From JACVRW01 sp963819635 (GTDB lineage: Bacteria; Actinomycetota; Thermoleophilia; Solirubrobacterales; Thermoleophilaceae): a DNA stretch of 64,000 bases. Where the stretch lies: the NCBI GenBank assembly GCA_963819635.1, contig CAWFWX010000003.1, forward strand, positions 620,001-684,000, in the 5' to 3' direction. Shown in pieces: positions 19,347 to 26,937 of this stretch. Position numbers and translations under genes: made by a program. Position 1 is the stretch's first letter. Each line of letters begins with the position of its first letter. Below the pieces are notes generated by a model. That model ran no database searches. It had not been told where the DNA came from and saw nothing but the letters and a program-made list of their open reading frames with translations.

Positions 19347-20096
19347 CAACAATTGGGCGGTTGCAAAATCTGGCTATATGCTGGGACACCTGAGTATCTG
19401 GCGGTACCTGCTTTTTCCGTCCTGCCCTCGAGGTAGGCTGGATGGGTGGGTGACAATCCGACCAGTGCAGGCAATCAGCAGGAAAGCCTGTCGAGCGAGG
19501 AGCAGCGCCGCTGGTTTCTCGCTGGAGTGATTGAAGGTGAGGGCAGCGTCTACGTGGGGATCAAGTCCCACCCGACGGTGCCGCTCGGCTTCTTCGTCCA
19601 GCCTGGATTCAGCATCACGCAACATTGCGTGAGGCGATCGCTCCTCGAGTTGGCCCGGGATGAGTTCGGGGCCGGCACGATTTACCCCAAGCCGGGGAAC
19701 GAATCGGTGCTGGTGTACTCGATCTACTCCCGGCCGGTTCTCTCCACGGTCGTAGGACCGTTCCTGGGGAGATACGCGCGGTTCTCCGCGCGTAGGGACG
19801 ACTTTGCACGGTTCCGGGACATCCTGGGGCTGTTCGCACAAGGAGCCCACCGTCAACCCGCCGGCCTTGCGCAGATCGTTGAGATCGCTTACGCGATGAA
19901 CCTCAACGGGAAGCAGCGCAAGCGTCCGCTGGAGCAAGTCCTCGACAGAATCCTCAGAGGCCATACGCCAGACGCCCCGGCCAGGGGCGATGAGATGGTC
20001 CGACCTCCACGGCGACGTGGAGAGCTGGGCGGAACAGAAACGACCCAGCCACTGTCAGCCTGAGTGTAAAACCTCACGCTGGTGTGTAACAAAGTG
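19347..20096 (+). mobile_element. group I self-splicing intron in 23S helix 69 (site 1923)
   Basis: A 750-nt insertion between GTAACTATAACCGT and CCTAAGGTAGCG, equivalent to a site after E. coli U1923. Group I hallmarks are visible. P1 pairs exon AACCGU (19341-19346) with guide GCGGUU (19357-19362), leaving the required U-G wobble at the splice site, and the intron ends in G (20096). P4 is TGCTG (19379-19383) with CAGCA (19476-19480). The R element at 19951-19969 and S element at 19989-20002 form P7 (GGCCAT at 19959-19964 with ATGGTC at 19995-20000). The endonuclease gene occupies the loop between Q and R (P6 region). Subgroup is not assigned. Confidence 0.93.
19446..20063 (+). CDS. LAGLIDADG homing endonuclease, intron-encoded
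   Basis: 205 aa with one LAGLIDADG motif, FLAGVIEGEGSV (about residues 25-36), whose final Glu is the expected metal ligand. Single-motif enzymes cut as homodimers. GTG start; a later start is possible because the first 20 codons also encode the Q core element of the intron. The insertion site equals that of the Chlamydomonas eugametos intron encoding I-CeuI, whose target is the intronless helix-69 sequence. The same target is inferred here. The frame continues through R and S and ends in the P9 region. Residues 165-205 are Arg/Pro/Gly-rich and probably a by-product of reading through the core. Confidence 0.88.
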   Translation: MGDNPTSAGNQQESLSSEEQRRWFLAGVIEGEGSVYVGIKSHPTVPLGFFVQPGFSITQHCVRRSLLELARDEFGAGTIYPKPGNESVLVYSIYSRPVLSTVVGPFLGRYARFSARRDDFARFRDILGLFAQGAHRQPAGLAQIVEIAYAMNLNGKQRKRPLEQVLDRILRGHTPDAPARGDEMVRPPRRRGELGGTETTQPLSA

Positions 20097-20151
<55 letters not shown>

Positions 20152-20410
20152 CGAGTTGGGCGCTGTCTCAACGAGGGGCTCGGTGAAATCGCAGTCTCGG
20201 TGAAGATGCCGAGTACCCGCGGCAAGACGGAAAGACCCCGTGAACCTTTACTACAGCTTGATATTGGAGTCTGAGGCACCTCGCTCAGGATAGGTGGGAG
20301 GCTGTGAAGCCAGGACTGCGGTCCCGGTGGAGCCACCCTTGAGATACCACCCTTGGTGTCTCGGGCTTCTAACACCGCGCCGTGAAACCGGGCGGTGAAC
20401 AGTGTCAGGT

Positions 20411-20442
<32 letters not shown>

Positions 20443-20593
20443 ATGTAACGGAGGCGCGCAAAGGTTCCCTCAGCACGGTTGGAAATCGTGCGTAGAGTGC
20501 AAAGGCAACAAGGGAGCTTGACTGCGAGACAGACATGTCGAGCAGGTGCGAAAGCAGGCCTTAGTGATCCGGCGGTAGCAAGTGGAAGCGCCG

Positions 20594-20636
<43 letters not shown>

Positions 20637-20662
20637 GGTTCCAAGAGTCCACATCGACGAAC

Positions 20663-20704
<42 letters not shown>

Positions 20705-20709
20705 TAGTC

Positions 20710-20791
<82 letters not shown>

Positions 20792-21073
20792 TGCCGTGGG
20801 CGTTGGAGAGTTGAGGGGAGTCGTCCCTAGTACGAGAGGACCGGGACGAACGCACCTCTGGTGTACCAGTTGTCCTGCCAAGGGCACTGCTGGTTAGCTA
20901 CGTGCGGACTGGATAACCGCTGAAGGCATCTAAGCGGGAAGCCAACCTCGAGATGAGCTCTCCCATCCCCTTGAGGGAGTAAGACCCGTGGAAGACCACC
21001 ACGTAATAGGCCGGATGTGTAAGCGCAGCAATGCGTTCAGCAGACCGGTACTAATGGTTCGAGGGCTTGACGG

Positions 21074-21142
21074 ATATTTTTGATCTTTCCCGGCCATGCC
21101 GTGCAGTTTTCAAGGTCCGAGAGGGCCTTGGTCTCGCTATTT
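21074..21142 (+). other. 23S-5S spacer with pre-23S processing arm
   Basis: Contains the 3' arm of the 23S processing stem: 21092-21118 (GGCCATGCCGTGCAGTTTTC onward) pairs with 17200-17226. TGATCTTTCC at 21081-21090 can pair with GGAAAGATCA in the first spacer. No tRNA is present. Confidence 0.7.
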
Positions 21143-21259
21143 TTCGGTGGTGATAGCGAGGGGGCCACACCTCTTCCCATTCCGAACAGAGCAGTTAAGC
21201 CCCTCAGCGCCGATGGTACTTGGGCCTCGCGGCCCTGGGAGAGTAGGTCGCCGCCGTTT
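21143..21259 (+). rRNA. rrf: 5S ribosomal RNA
   Basis: About 117 nt with conserved 5S segments: CGGTGGTGATAGCGAGGGGG, CCATTCCGAACAGAG, TTAAGCCCCTCAGCGCCGAT, and GGGAGAGTAGGTCGCCGCCG. The two ends pair (TTCGGTGGTGA with TCGCCGCCG) to close helix I. It is the last gene of the operon and is followed within 8 nt by a terminator hairpin. Confidence 0.93.
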
Positions 21260-21266
21260 ATTCATC

Positions 21267-21290
21267 GAAGGCCGCCTCCGGGCGGCCTTC
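21267..21290 (+). terminator. rRNA operon terminator hairpin
   Basis: A perfect 10-bp GC-rich stem GAAGGCCGCC/GGCGGCCTTC with a TCCG tetraloop directly after the 5S gene. It is followed by GTCGTTCC, so the T-run is weak, as is common in GC-rich actinobacteria. Confidence 0.8.
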
Positions 21291-21324
21291 GTCGTTCCAG
21301 AAGCCTCCCTACACTCCGCCGCGC

Positions 21325-21711
21325 ATGTCCACACTCGCAATCGTCCTGATCGTCATCGCCGTGATCGTGCTGATCGCGCTCGTGCTCGGCTTCCTCGGCA
21401 CGCGAGCTCGCGATCGCCAGCAGGCCGGCTCATGGGAGCAGCACGTCCGCTCCGCGGACGCCGCGCTCGCGCAGGCCGCGGCTTCCGACCGCGGCTGGCA
21501 GCGCGAGCTCATGGAGGAGGCCGCCCGGGCGGCGCTCAGCCAGTCGCGGCCGGACTGGACCTACGGGGTCCTGCACCTGATCCTGGTCGACGACCGGCCG
21601 GGCATCGAGGAGGACCGCGCCCATTTCGTCGCGGTCGCGGAGGACGGCAACGAGGCGCGGGTGGTCCTGGCGCGCCAGGGCGATATCTGGATTGCGGAGA
21701 GCGTCGACTAG
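21325..21711 (+). CDS. membrane-anchored protein of unknown function
   Basis: 128 aa. An N-terminal hydrophobic helix (residues 4-25, rich in Val, Ile and Leu) is followed by Arg residues, suggesting a single anchor with the soluble part in the cytoplasm. The soluble part has a helical region (WEQHVRSADAALAQAAAS) and a beta-like C terminus (HFVAVAEDGNEARVVLARQG). I do not recognise the family. Its end overlaps the proposed start of the next gene by 20 nt. Confidence 0.7.
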   Translation: MSTLAIVLIVIAVIVLIALVLGFLGTRARDRQQAGSWEQHVRSADAALAQAAASDRGWQRELMEEAARAALSQSRPDWTYGVLHLILVDDRPGIEEDRAHFVAVAEDGNEARVVLARQGDIWIAESVD

Positions 21712-22270
21712 CCTCGCCCCGGAGACGGAGCTCGAGCGCGCCGTCCTCGCCGATCCCGTGCTGCAGGAGGGGCTCGCTTGGGGCAAGCCTCGGAGCGGCC
21801 ACCCGGAGGGCACGGTGGGGGCCCACGTCGCCGACCTGCTCGAGACAATCGAGCGCTGGGGCGAGACGGGCCGGCGGCGCGAGGACCTTCGCTTCATGGC
21901 GATCGTCCACGACTCGCTGAAGTACAAGGTCCAGAACTGGCGGCCGCACACGGGCGCGAACCACCACGCCATGCGCGCGCGCCGCTTCGCGGAGCGCTAC
22001 ACCGACGACGAGCGCCTGCTGGCGACGATCGAGCTTCACGACAAGCCGTACAGCCTGTGGCGCAAGGTCCAGCACCGCGGCCGCATGGACGAGCACGCCT
22101 TCAACGTGATGGTCGACCGCATTCCGGACATCGACCTGTTCCTGCGCTTCGTGGAGCTCGACGGCTCGACGGAGGGGAAGACCCACGAGCCGATCCGCTG
22201 GCTCAAGTCCGAGCTCGCGCAGCGGGGGGTGTTCGACGGCGGCGGCGCGGTGGACGAACCACAGCAGTGA
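21692..22270 (+). CDS. HD-domain-like hydrolase
   Basis: 192 aa from a TTG start that overlaps the previous gene by 20 nt. No ATG/GTG lies near enough to retain the conserved N terminus, although a GTG 18 codons in is possible. HD-superfamily metal ligands are seen in order: H in GTVGAHVADLL, the HD pair in IVHDSLKY, H in ANHHAMRARRF and H in IELHDKPY. The HD superfamily hydrolyses phosphoester bonds; the substrate is unknown. Confidence 0.75.
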   Translation: MRRASTSLAPETELERAVLADPVLQEGLAWGKPRSGHPEGTVGAHVADLLETIERWGETGRRREDLRFMAIVHDSLKYKVQNWRPHTGANHHAMRARRFAERYTDDERLLATIELHDKPYSLWRKVQHRGRMDEHAFNVMVDRIPDIDLFLRFVELDGSTEGKTHEPIRWLKSELAQRGVFDGGGAVDEPQQ

Positions 22271-22295
22271 AGGTGCTCGGCTCGGCCGCGGAATG

Positions 22296-22345
22296 GGGGT
22301 AAGGCGCTTTATGCACCCAGGTGGGTACAAAAGTCGACTTACCCC
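22296..22345. terminator. inverted repeat between convergent genes
   Basis: GGGGTAAG (22296-22303) pairs with CTTACCCC (22338-22345), with an inner hairpin GCACCC-AGGT-GGGTAC. It lies between two convergent genes, so a two-way terminator role is inferred. There is no strong T-run. Confidence 0.45.
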
Positions 22346-22405
22346 GCGGGCGAGGCCGCCTTCGATGCAGTCGTTCTCCCGAGGTCGCGGCCTCGCTGCA
22401 GGCGC

Positions 22406-22708
22406 CTAGACGGCGAGGCAGAGCTGCTCGCCGGGCTTCGGCGCCCCGCACGAGCCGCGCAACCGCCGGGCCGCGGGGGTCGCGACCGGCACCATGCCGG
22501 TCGCCCCACCCGCGACGGTGCGGCGGACCGCAGCGCGCAGTGCGTGAGGGGTGCCTGCGCCTCCCAGCTGCGGTGCCTGGCCAGGAGCATCGACGGGGGC
22601 GCCCGAGGCGCCGGGCCGCTCCACCGCCAGGCGGTACTCGCCCAGGGTGGAGAACTCGACGAAGAGGTCGAGCGCCGTGCCGATCTGCTCTCTGAACCGG
22701 GGGAACAT
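22406..22708 (-). CDS. small hypothetical protein
   Basis: 100 aa with strongly GC-rich third positions, unlike the competing frames here. It starts MFPRFREQIGTALDLFVEFS and continues TLGEYRLAVERPG. The amphipathic N-terminal helix is followed by a Pro/Gly/Ala-rich linker and a short Cys-containing tail (RGSCGAPKPGEQLCLAV). No motif is recognised. It diverges from the thioesterase gene with 79 nt between starts. Confidence 0.5.
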   Translation of the reverse strand: MFPRFREQIGTALDLFVEFSTLGEYRLAVERPGASGAPVDAPGQAPQLGGAGTPHALRAAVRRTVAGGATGMVPVATPAARRLRGSCGAPKPGEQLCLAV

Positions 22709-22787
22709 GCGTTCGACAAGCTACGGCCGGCGTCGGATGGAAACGCCGATTTGCTGCAACTTCGCTTGCAAGTAGGCTCCCGGCCCC

Positions 22788-23204
22788 GTGGCTGAGCCGT
22801 TCCGTCACCGGATCCGAGTCCGCTTCAACGAGTGCGACGGCCAGGGCGTCGTCTTCTACGCGAACTACCTCATGTACTTCGACGTCGCGATGACCGAGCT
22901 GTGGCGGGAGGCTTTCGGTGGCGGTTACGCCGGGATGATCGCCGCCGGCACCGACGCCATGGTGGCCGACGCGACGATCCGCTACCGCGCCTCAGCGCGC
23001 TTCGACGACGAGCTCGACCTGGTCGCGAGGGTCGCGCGCCTCGGCAGCACGTCCTCGATGACCGAGCTGCGGGTGGAGCGCGTCTCCGACAGCGTGGTGC
23101 TCGCCGACGGCGAGCTCCGCCATGTCTTTATCGACCCGAAGACGCTTGCCAAGCGCCAGATCCCGGACGAGGTGAGGGCGGGAATGAGCAGGTTCGCGGC
23201 GTGA
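22788..23204 (+). CDS. acyl-CoA thioesterase, 4-hydroxybenzoyl-CoA type (YbgC-like)
   Basis: 138-aa hot-dog-fold thioesterase, GTG start. The signature is RVRFNECDGQGVVFYANYLMYFD, in which the Asp after EC is the catalytic residue and ANY(L/F)xYF is family-typical. The substrate may be short or aromatic acyl-CoA; YbgC-type enzymes are often tied to envelope functions, though no tol/pal genes are near. The stop overlaps the next start (GTGA). Confidence 0.85.
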   Translation: MAEPFRHRIRVRFNECDGQGVVFYANYLMYFDVAMTELWREAFGGGYAGMIAAGTDAMVADATIRYRASARFDDELDLVARVARLGSTSSMTELRVERVSDSVVLADGELRHVFIDPKTLAKRQIPDEVRAGMSRFAA

Positions 23205-24187
23205 TCCACCTGAGGATCGTCGCGCCGGAGAAGGTCGCCCACCAGGCTCTGGAGGTGCTCAACGCCTCGCCGGCCGTCCTCAACATCGTCCACCTGCACG
23301 GCGTCGCGCAGAAGCCCGCGGGGGACTTGATCCTCTGCGACGTCGCCCGCGAGGAGGCGAGCGTGATCCTCGGCGACCTCAAGGAGCTCGAGATCCCGCG
23401 CGTGGGGTCGATCGCGGTGGAGCACATCGACACCGCCCTGTCCGATGCCGCGGAGGCGGCCGAGAAGGCCGCGCCGGGGCTGCCCTCGGACGCCGTGGTC
23501 TGGGAGGAGGTCGAGCAACGCACCAGCGAGAACACGGAGCTGTCGGTCAGCTTCGTCCTGTTCATGGTGCTCGCCATGCAGATCGGCGCGGTCGGGATCC
23601 TCCTGGACCAGCCGATCCTGATCGTGGGCGCGATGGTCGTGGGCCCCGAGTTCGGCCCGCTGGCCGGCCTCTCAGTCGCCCTCGTCGAGCGCCGGCCCGA
23701 CTTCGCAAAGCGGTCGCTCGTGGCGCTGGGAGTCGGGTTTCCGATCGGGATCCTGCTCGCTTGCGTCGCGACGCTGGTCTTCGAGGCGATCGGCGCGAGC
23801 CCCGACGACTTCGTGCCCTCGGCGCATCAGCTGACCGGCTTCATCTCGAATCCCGGCTTTTTCTCGTTCTTCGTCGCCTTCGTCGCTGGGACCGTGGGCA
23901 TCCTCTCCCTTACGAACGCGAAGTCGGGCGCCCTGATCGGCGTGCTCATCTCCGTCACGACGATCCCCGCCGCCTCGAACATCGGTGTTGCGGCCGCGTA
24001 CGGCGACTGGGGCGAGGCGGGCGGCGCGGCGGCGCAGCTGGCGATCAACCTCATCTCGATCGTGCTCGCCGGCGTGCTCACACTGTTCGTCCAGCGCCGC
24101 TACTACGTCGCGCGCCGCAGGAAGCACCTGCGGGACCCCAGCCGCGCCGCCGCCGGACTGCCGGTGGGCCGCAGTGCGCGTCGTTAG
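23201..24187 (+). CDS. DUF389-domain integral membrane protein
   Basis: 328 aa, GTG start overlapping the thioesterase stop. Residues 1-110 are a soluble ferredoxin-like regulatory domain (HLRIVAPEKVAHQALEVLNA). They are followed by about six membrane segments containing VGAMVVGPEFGPLAGLSVAL, the DUF389 hallmark. The family is of unknown function, possibly transport. The C terminus is basic (RRRKHLRDPSR). Its stop overlaps the stop of the convergent dehydrogenase pseudogene. Confidence 0.85.
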   Translation: MIHLRIVAPEKVAHQALEVLNASPAVLNIVHLHGVAQKPAGDLILCDVAREEASVILGDLKELEIPRVGSIAVEHIDTALSDAAEAAEKAAPGLPSDAVVWEEVEQRTSENTELSVSFVLFMVLAMQIGAVGILLDQPILIVGAMVVGPEFGPLAGLSVALVERRPDFAKRSLVALGVGFPIGILLACVATLVFEAIGASPDDFVPSAHQLTGFISNPGFFSFFVAFVAGTVGILSLTNAKSGALIGVLISVTTIPAASNIGVAAAYGDWGEAGGAAAQLAINLISIVLAGVLTLFVQRRYYVARRRKHLRDPSRAAAGLPVGRSARR

Positions 24188-25274
24188 AGCGACGCCCAAA
24201 TGTCGATCTTCGTTCGCACGCGCGCGATCACCTCGGTGGTGAACTCGCTGGTGGCCGCGTGGCCGCCCAGGTCGGGCGTCCGAACGCCTGTCGCCACCGC
24301 CTCGAGCACCGACTCGTAGATCGCGCGCGACGCCGTGTCGCATCCGTCGTAGCCGAGCTCGCCGGCGTAGTGGAGCACCGCCGCGGCGGCGAGGATCATC
24401 GCCATCGGGTTGGCGATGTCCTTGCCCAGGAGGGCCGGCGCGGTGCCGTGCGGCGCCTCGGCCATCACCGCCTTCGCGTCGTAGTCCTCGTCGAACGCCG
24501 AGCAGCACCGACTCCGCCCCGGCTATCGAGCCGAACATCGGCATCACGAGGTCGGAGAGGCAGTCGCCGTCGCGGTTGAGCGCGGGGATCACGAGCGGCG
24601 CGTCGGCCGCGCCGCTGATCAGGCCGGCGTAGGTGGCGTCGATCAGCACCGGGCTATACGGGACCTCGGGATGCCGCTCGCTCGCCTCGTCCATCTCCTC
24701 CTTCAGCATCCCCTCGTAGACCGGGCTCACGGTCCACTTCGGTCCCGCCGTACACGCGGCCGTGGATGCGCGCAGCGGTGCGGAAGCTGTACTCGGCCAC
24801 GGCCCGGCAGACGCTGCGCGAGATCTTCTCTGTCCGGAACGCCAGCTCGTCGCCGTTCTGCTGCTCCCGGCGCTCCTCGGCTCCGTACGCGTCGCCCACC
24901 GCCATTCGAACGACGGCGATCGGGTAATGGACTCCGGCCACCGGCGTCACGCCCGGGATGCGCCGGCCGGTGCGAATGATCACCTTGCCGTCGATCGCCT
25001 CCCGGAGCAGGCGGTTCGGACTGCCCACGTCGTCCTTGCCCTCGGGGGTGATCGTCGCCGCCTTCAGGCCGAACCGCGCCTCGCTCATCGCCTCGGCCGC
25101 CGCGCTCACGACCTCGTTGTTCGTGCGGCGTCGGTTGTCGAGCGAGAGGTCGTAGTGCTCGAGCTCGACGTCGACCTTGAGGACGCCCGGATCCAGCACG
25201 CGGAGCGCCTGTTCGAGCAGCTCCTGACCGGTCTCGTCGCCCTCGAGGACGATAATTCGCAGCGGGCCCTCCAT
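24184..25274 (-). pseudogene. isocitrate/isopropylmalate-family dehydrogenase, two frameshifts
   Basis: Three consecutive frames together give one complete family member of about 362 aa. The N terminus from MEGPLRIIVLEGDETGQELL runs to GGRVYGG-type sequence. The middle runs VSPVYEGMLKEEMDEASERH to FGSIAGAESVLL, and the C terminus has AEAPHGTAPALLGKDIANPM to RTPDLGGHAATSEFT. The first break is an extra base near 24743 and the second an extra base near 24498. Removing each single base restores a continuous frame. Catalytic and NAD(P)-binding regions look otherwise intact, so the gene decayed recently or carries sequencing errors. Exact substrate (isocitrate, isopropylmalate or homologue) is undetermined. 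Confidence 0.8.
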
Positions 25275-25614
25275 GGCGCCGCAATCTACAGAGACCTGCT
25301 CCTGGTGCGGAAACGTGATCGAGCGCGAGGACGGCTGGCGCGCGCAGGAGCTGCCGGGCGCCCGGCAGGCGGCGTTCTGCCGCCTCGAGCACGTCTTCCC
25401 CTGGAAGGTGCAGGGACCGCACTGGGAGCCCGGCGAGATCGAGGAGCCGCGCGGGATCGCCGACTCGATCGACACCTGCGCCCAGTGCGGCGAGGCGCTC
25501 GGCGATGTGCGCATCGTGCTGGTGCGCCACCGCGGGGAGCACCGGATCCCGGACGGCTTCTGCTCCGTGGGGCATTTGGCTGACTGGGCGAAGGCGGGAG
25601 GGCGCTGGGCTTAG
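25273..25614 (+). CDS. small zinc-ribbon protein
   Basis: 113 aa with two paired metal-binding clusters. CSWCGNVIERE with a later AAFCRLEH is followed by CAQCGEALGD with GFCSVGHLADW, so each half has a CxxC plus a Cys-x3-His. This resembles a duplicated treble-clef or zinc ribbon. Its ATG overlaps the ATG of the divergent dehydrogenase pseudogene (25272-25274), so one of the two genes must use another start or leaderless transcripts. Function unknown. Confidence 0.72.
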   Translation: MAPQSTETCSWCGNVIEREDGWRAQELPGARQAAFCRLEHVFPWKVQGPHWEPGEIEEPRGIADSIDTCAQCGEALGDVRIVLVRHRGEHRIPDGFCSVGHLADWAKAGGRWA

Positions 25615-25672
25615 GGGCGTCGCGGTTGACGAACGACGAACGACGGGCATTGAAGGGTGGGCCCGGGCGATG

Positions 25673-25713
25673 GTGTCGACCTTTTTCATGCATGTGATGA
25701 ATAAGGTCGACAC
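25673..25713. terminator. inverted repeat between convergent genes
   Basis: Perfect 11-bp arms GTGTCGACCTT (25673-25683) and AAGGTCGACAC (25703-25713), with a 19-nt loop that itself contains the palindrome CATGCATG. It lies 2 nt past the dinB stop and 58 nt past the convergent zinc-ribbon gene. A two-way terminator is the simplest reading; a dispersed repeat is an alternative. Confidence 0.55.
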
Positions 25714-25715
25714 GG

Positions 25716-26894
25716 TCAGTCGGGGAGCTGGGGGAGGCGCGGGTGCTCGTCGCGGTCGAGTAGGACCGCCCTCGTAATTGCTTCGGTGCCGAAGCGGTCG
25801 CGCAGCTCGTCCAGCGTCGAGTCCAGGGTGGCGGCGCGGTCGTCCAGCGGTAGTTGGGCGGCGCCTGAGTCCTCCAGGTTCGTCAGCGCCACGCCAACGA
25901 GGGTTATCCCTCGATCCTCGATCGTCGGCCGGGCGGCGTGGAGGAGGGCTCGCGCCGTGACCAGCACGGTCTCGGTCCGGTCGCTGGCCTCGCGCAGCGT
26001 GTGCGAGCGCGTCGCGCGCTGGAAGTCCGAGAAGCGCAACCGCAGCGTGACCGTCCGCGCGACCCGGTTCGCCTTCCGGAGCCGGCCGGTCACCCGGTCG
26101 ACGAGCGCCACCAGGCTCGCGTCCACGGCCTCTGGGGTGCGCGAGCGGCGCCCGAGCGCGTGCTGGGCGCCGATCGAGCGGCGCCGCTTGCGGACCTCGA
26201 CCCTGCGCGGGTCGCGCCCCACGGCGAGGGCGTGGAGGTGGCGCCCCGCGGCCCGGCCCAGCAGCTCCATCAGCGATCGCTCCGACACCTCGGCCACCTG
26301 AGCCACGGTGCGGAGCCCGGCGCCGTGCAGCCGCTCGGCCGTGGCCGTGCCGACGCCCCACAGCCGCTCGACGGGCAGTGGGTGCAGGAACTCGAGCTCG
26401 GCGTCCGGCGGCACCACCAGCAGCCCGTCCGGCTTCCCGACCGCGCTCGCGACCTTCGCCAGGAACTTCGTGCGCGCCACGCCGACCGTGATCGGCAAGC
26501 CCGCCTCCTCGCGGACCCGGCGGCGCAGTCGCTCCGCGATCTCGACCGGGGTGCCGGCGAAGTGCTCCATCCCGCGCACGTCGAGGAAGGCCTCGTCGAT
26601 CGAGAGCGCCTCGACCGTCGGCGCCGTGTCCTCGAAGATCCGGAACACCGCCTTGCTGGCCTCGGTGTACGCCTCGAAGCGGCAGGGGACCACCGCGGCC
26701 TGCGGACACAGGTGGCGCGCCCGCCCGGCGCCCATGCCGCTGTAGACGCCGCAGGCCTTGGCCTCGTAGCTCGCGGCGAGGACCACACCCGGACCCACGA
26801 TCACCGGCCGGCCGCGCAGCGACGGATCGTCCCGCTGCTCTACGGACGCATAGAACGAGTCCAGATCGGCGTGGAGGATTCCGGCATATGACAC
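25716..26894 (-). CDS. dinB: DNA polymerase IV (Y-family translesion polymerase)
   Basis: 392 aa error-prone polymerase that copies past damaged bases. The palm carries catalytic acids in HADLDSFYASVEQ (residues 8-20) and SIDEAFLDV (about residues 98-106). The finger segment YEAKACGVYSGM, the helix-hairpin-helix region VERLWGVGTATAERL and a little-finger domain follow. No clear beta-clamp motif is obvious at the C terminus. The GTG start lies inside a LexA-type operator, so expression is very probably SOS-induced and the transcript may be leaderless. It lies downstream of an HD-domain gene on the same strand. Confidence 0.93.
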   Translation of the reverse strand: MSYAGILHADLDSFYASVEQRDDPSLRGRPVIVGPGVVLAASYEAKACGVYSGMGAGRARHLCPQAAVVPCRFEAYTEASKAVFRIFEDTAPTVEALSIDEAFLDVRGMEHFAGTPVEIAERLRRRVREEAGLPITVGVARTKFLAKVASAVGKPDGLLVVPPDAELEFLHPLPVERLWGVGTATAERLHGAGLRTVAQVAEVSERSLMELLGRAAGRHLHALAVGRDPRRVEVRKRRRSIGAQHALGRRSRTPEAVDASLVALVDRVTGRLRKANRVARTVTLRLRFSDFQRATRSHTLREASDRTETVLVTARALLHAARPTIEDRGITLVGVALTNLEDSGAAQLPLDDRAATLDSTLDELRDRFGTEAITRAVLLDRDEHPRLPQLPD

Positions 26895-26912
26895 GAACGC
26901 ATGTTCGTGTCA
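26889..26912. promoter_or_regulatory. LexA operator (SOS box) overlapping the dinB start
   Basis: TGACACGAAC-GCAT-GTTCGTGTCA: two perfect 10-bp arms around a 4-nt spacer. The core CGAAC-N4-GTTCG (26894-26907) is the LexA consensus known in actinobacteria and Bacillus. The box covers the dinB GTG codon, so LexA binding would block RNA polymerase at the start of the gene. Confidence 0.85.
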
Positions 26913-26937
26913 GCGCAGGACGGAATGAATCTCGCTC

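Noticed and set aside
19347..20096. Insertion read as a simple intervening sequence cut out by RNase III
   Set aside because: P1, P4, P7 and the terminal G fit a group I ribozyme, and the site lies in helix 69 where a cut rRNA would probably not function.
22203..22808. 201-codon and 126-codon minus-strand frames overlapping the small gene at 22406-22708
   Set aside because: Their Arg/Ser-rich composition is typical of out-of-frame GC-rich DNA, while the 100-aa frame has the better codon pattern and N terminus.
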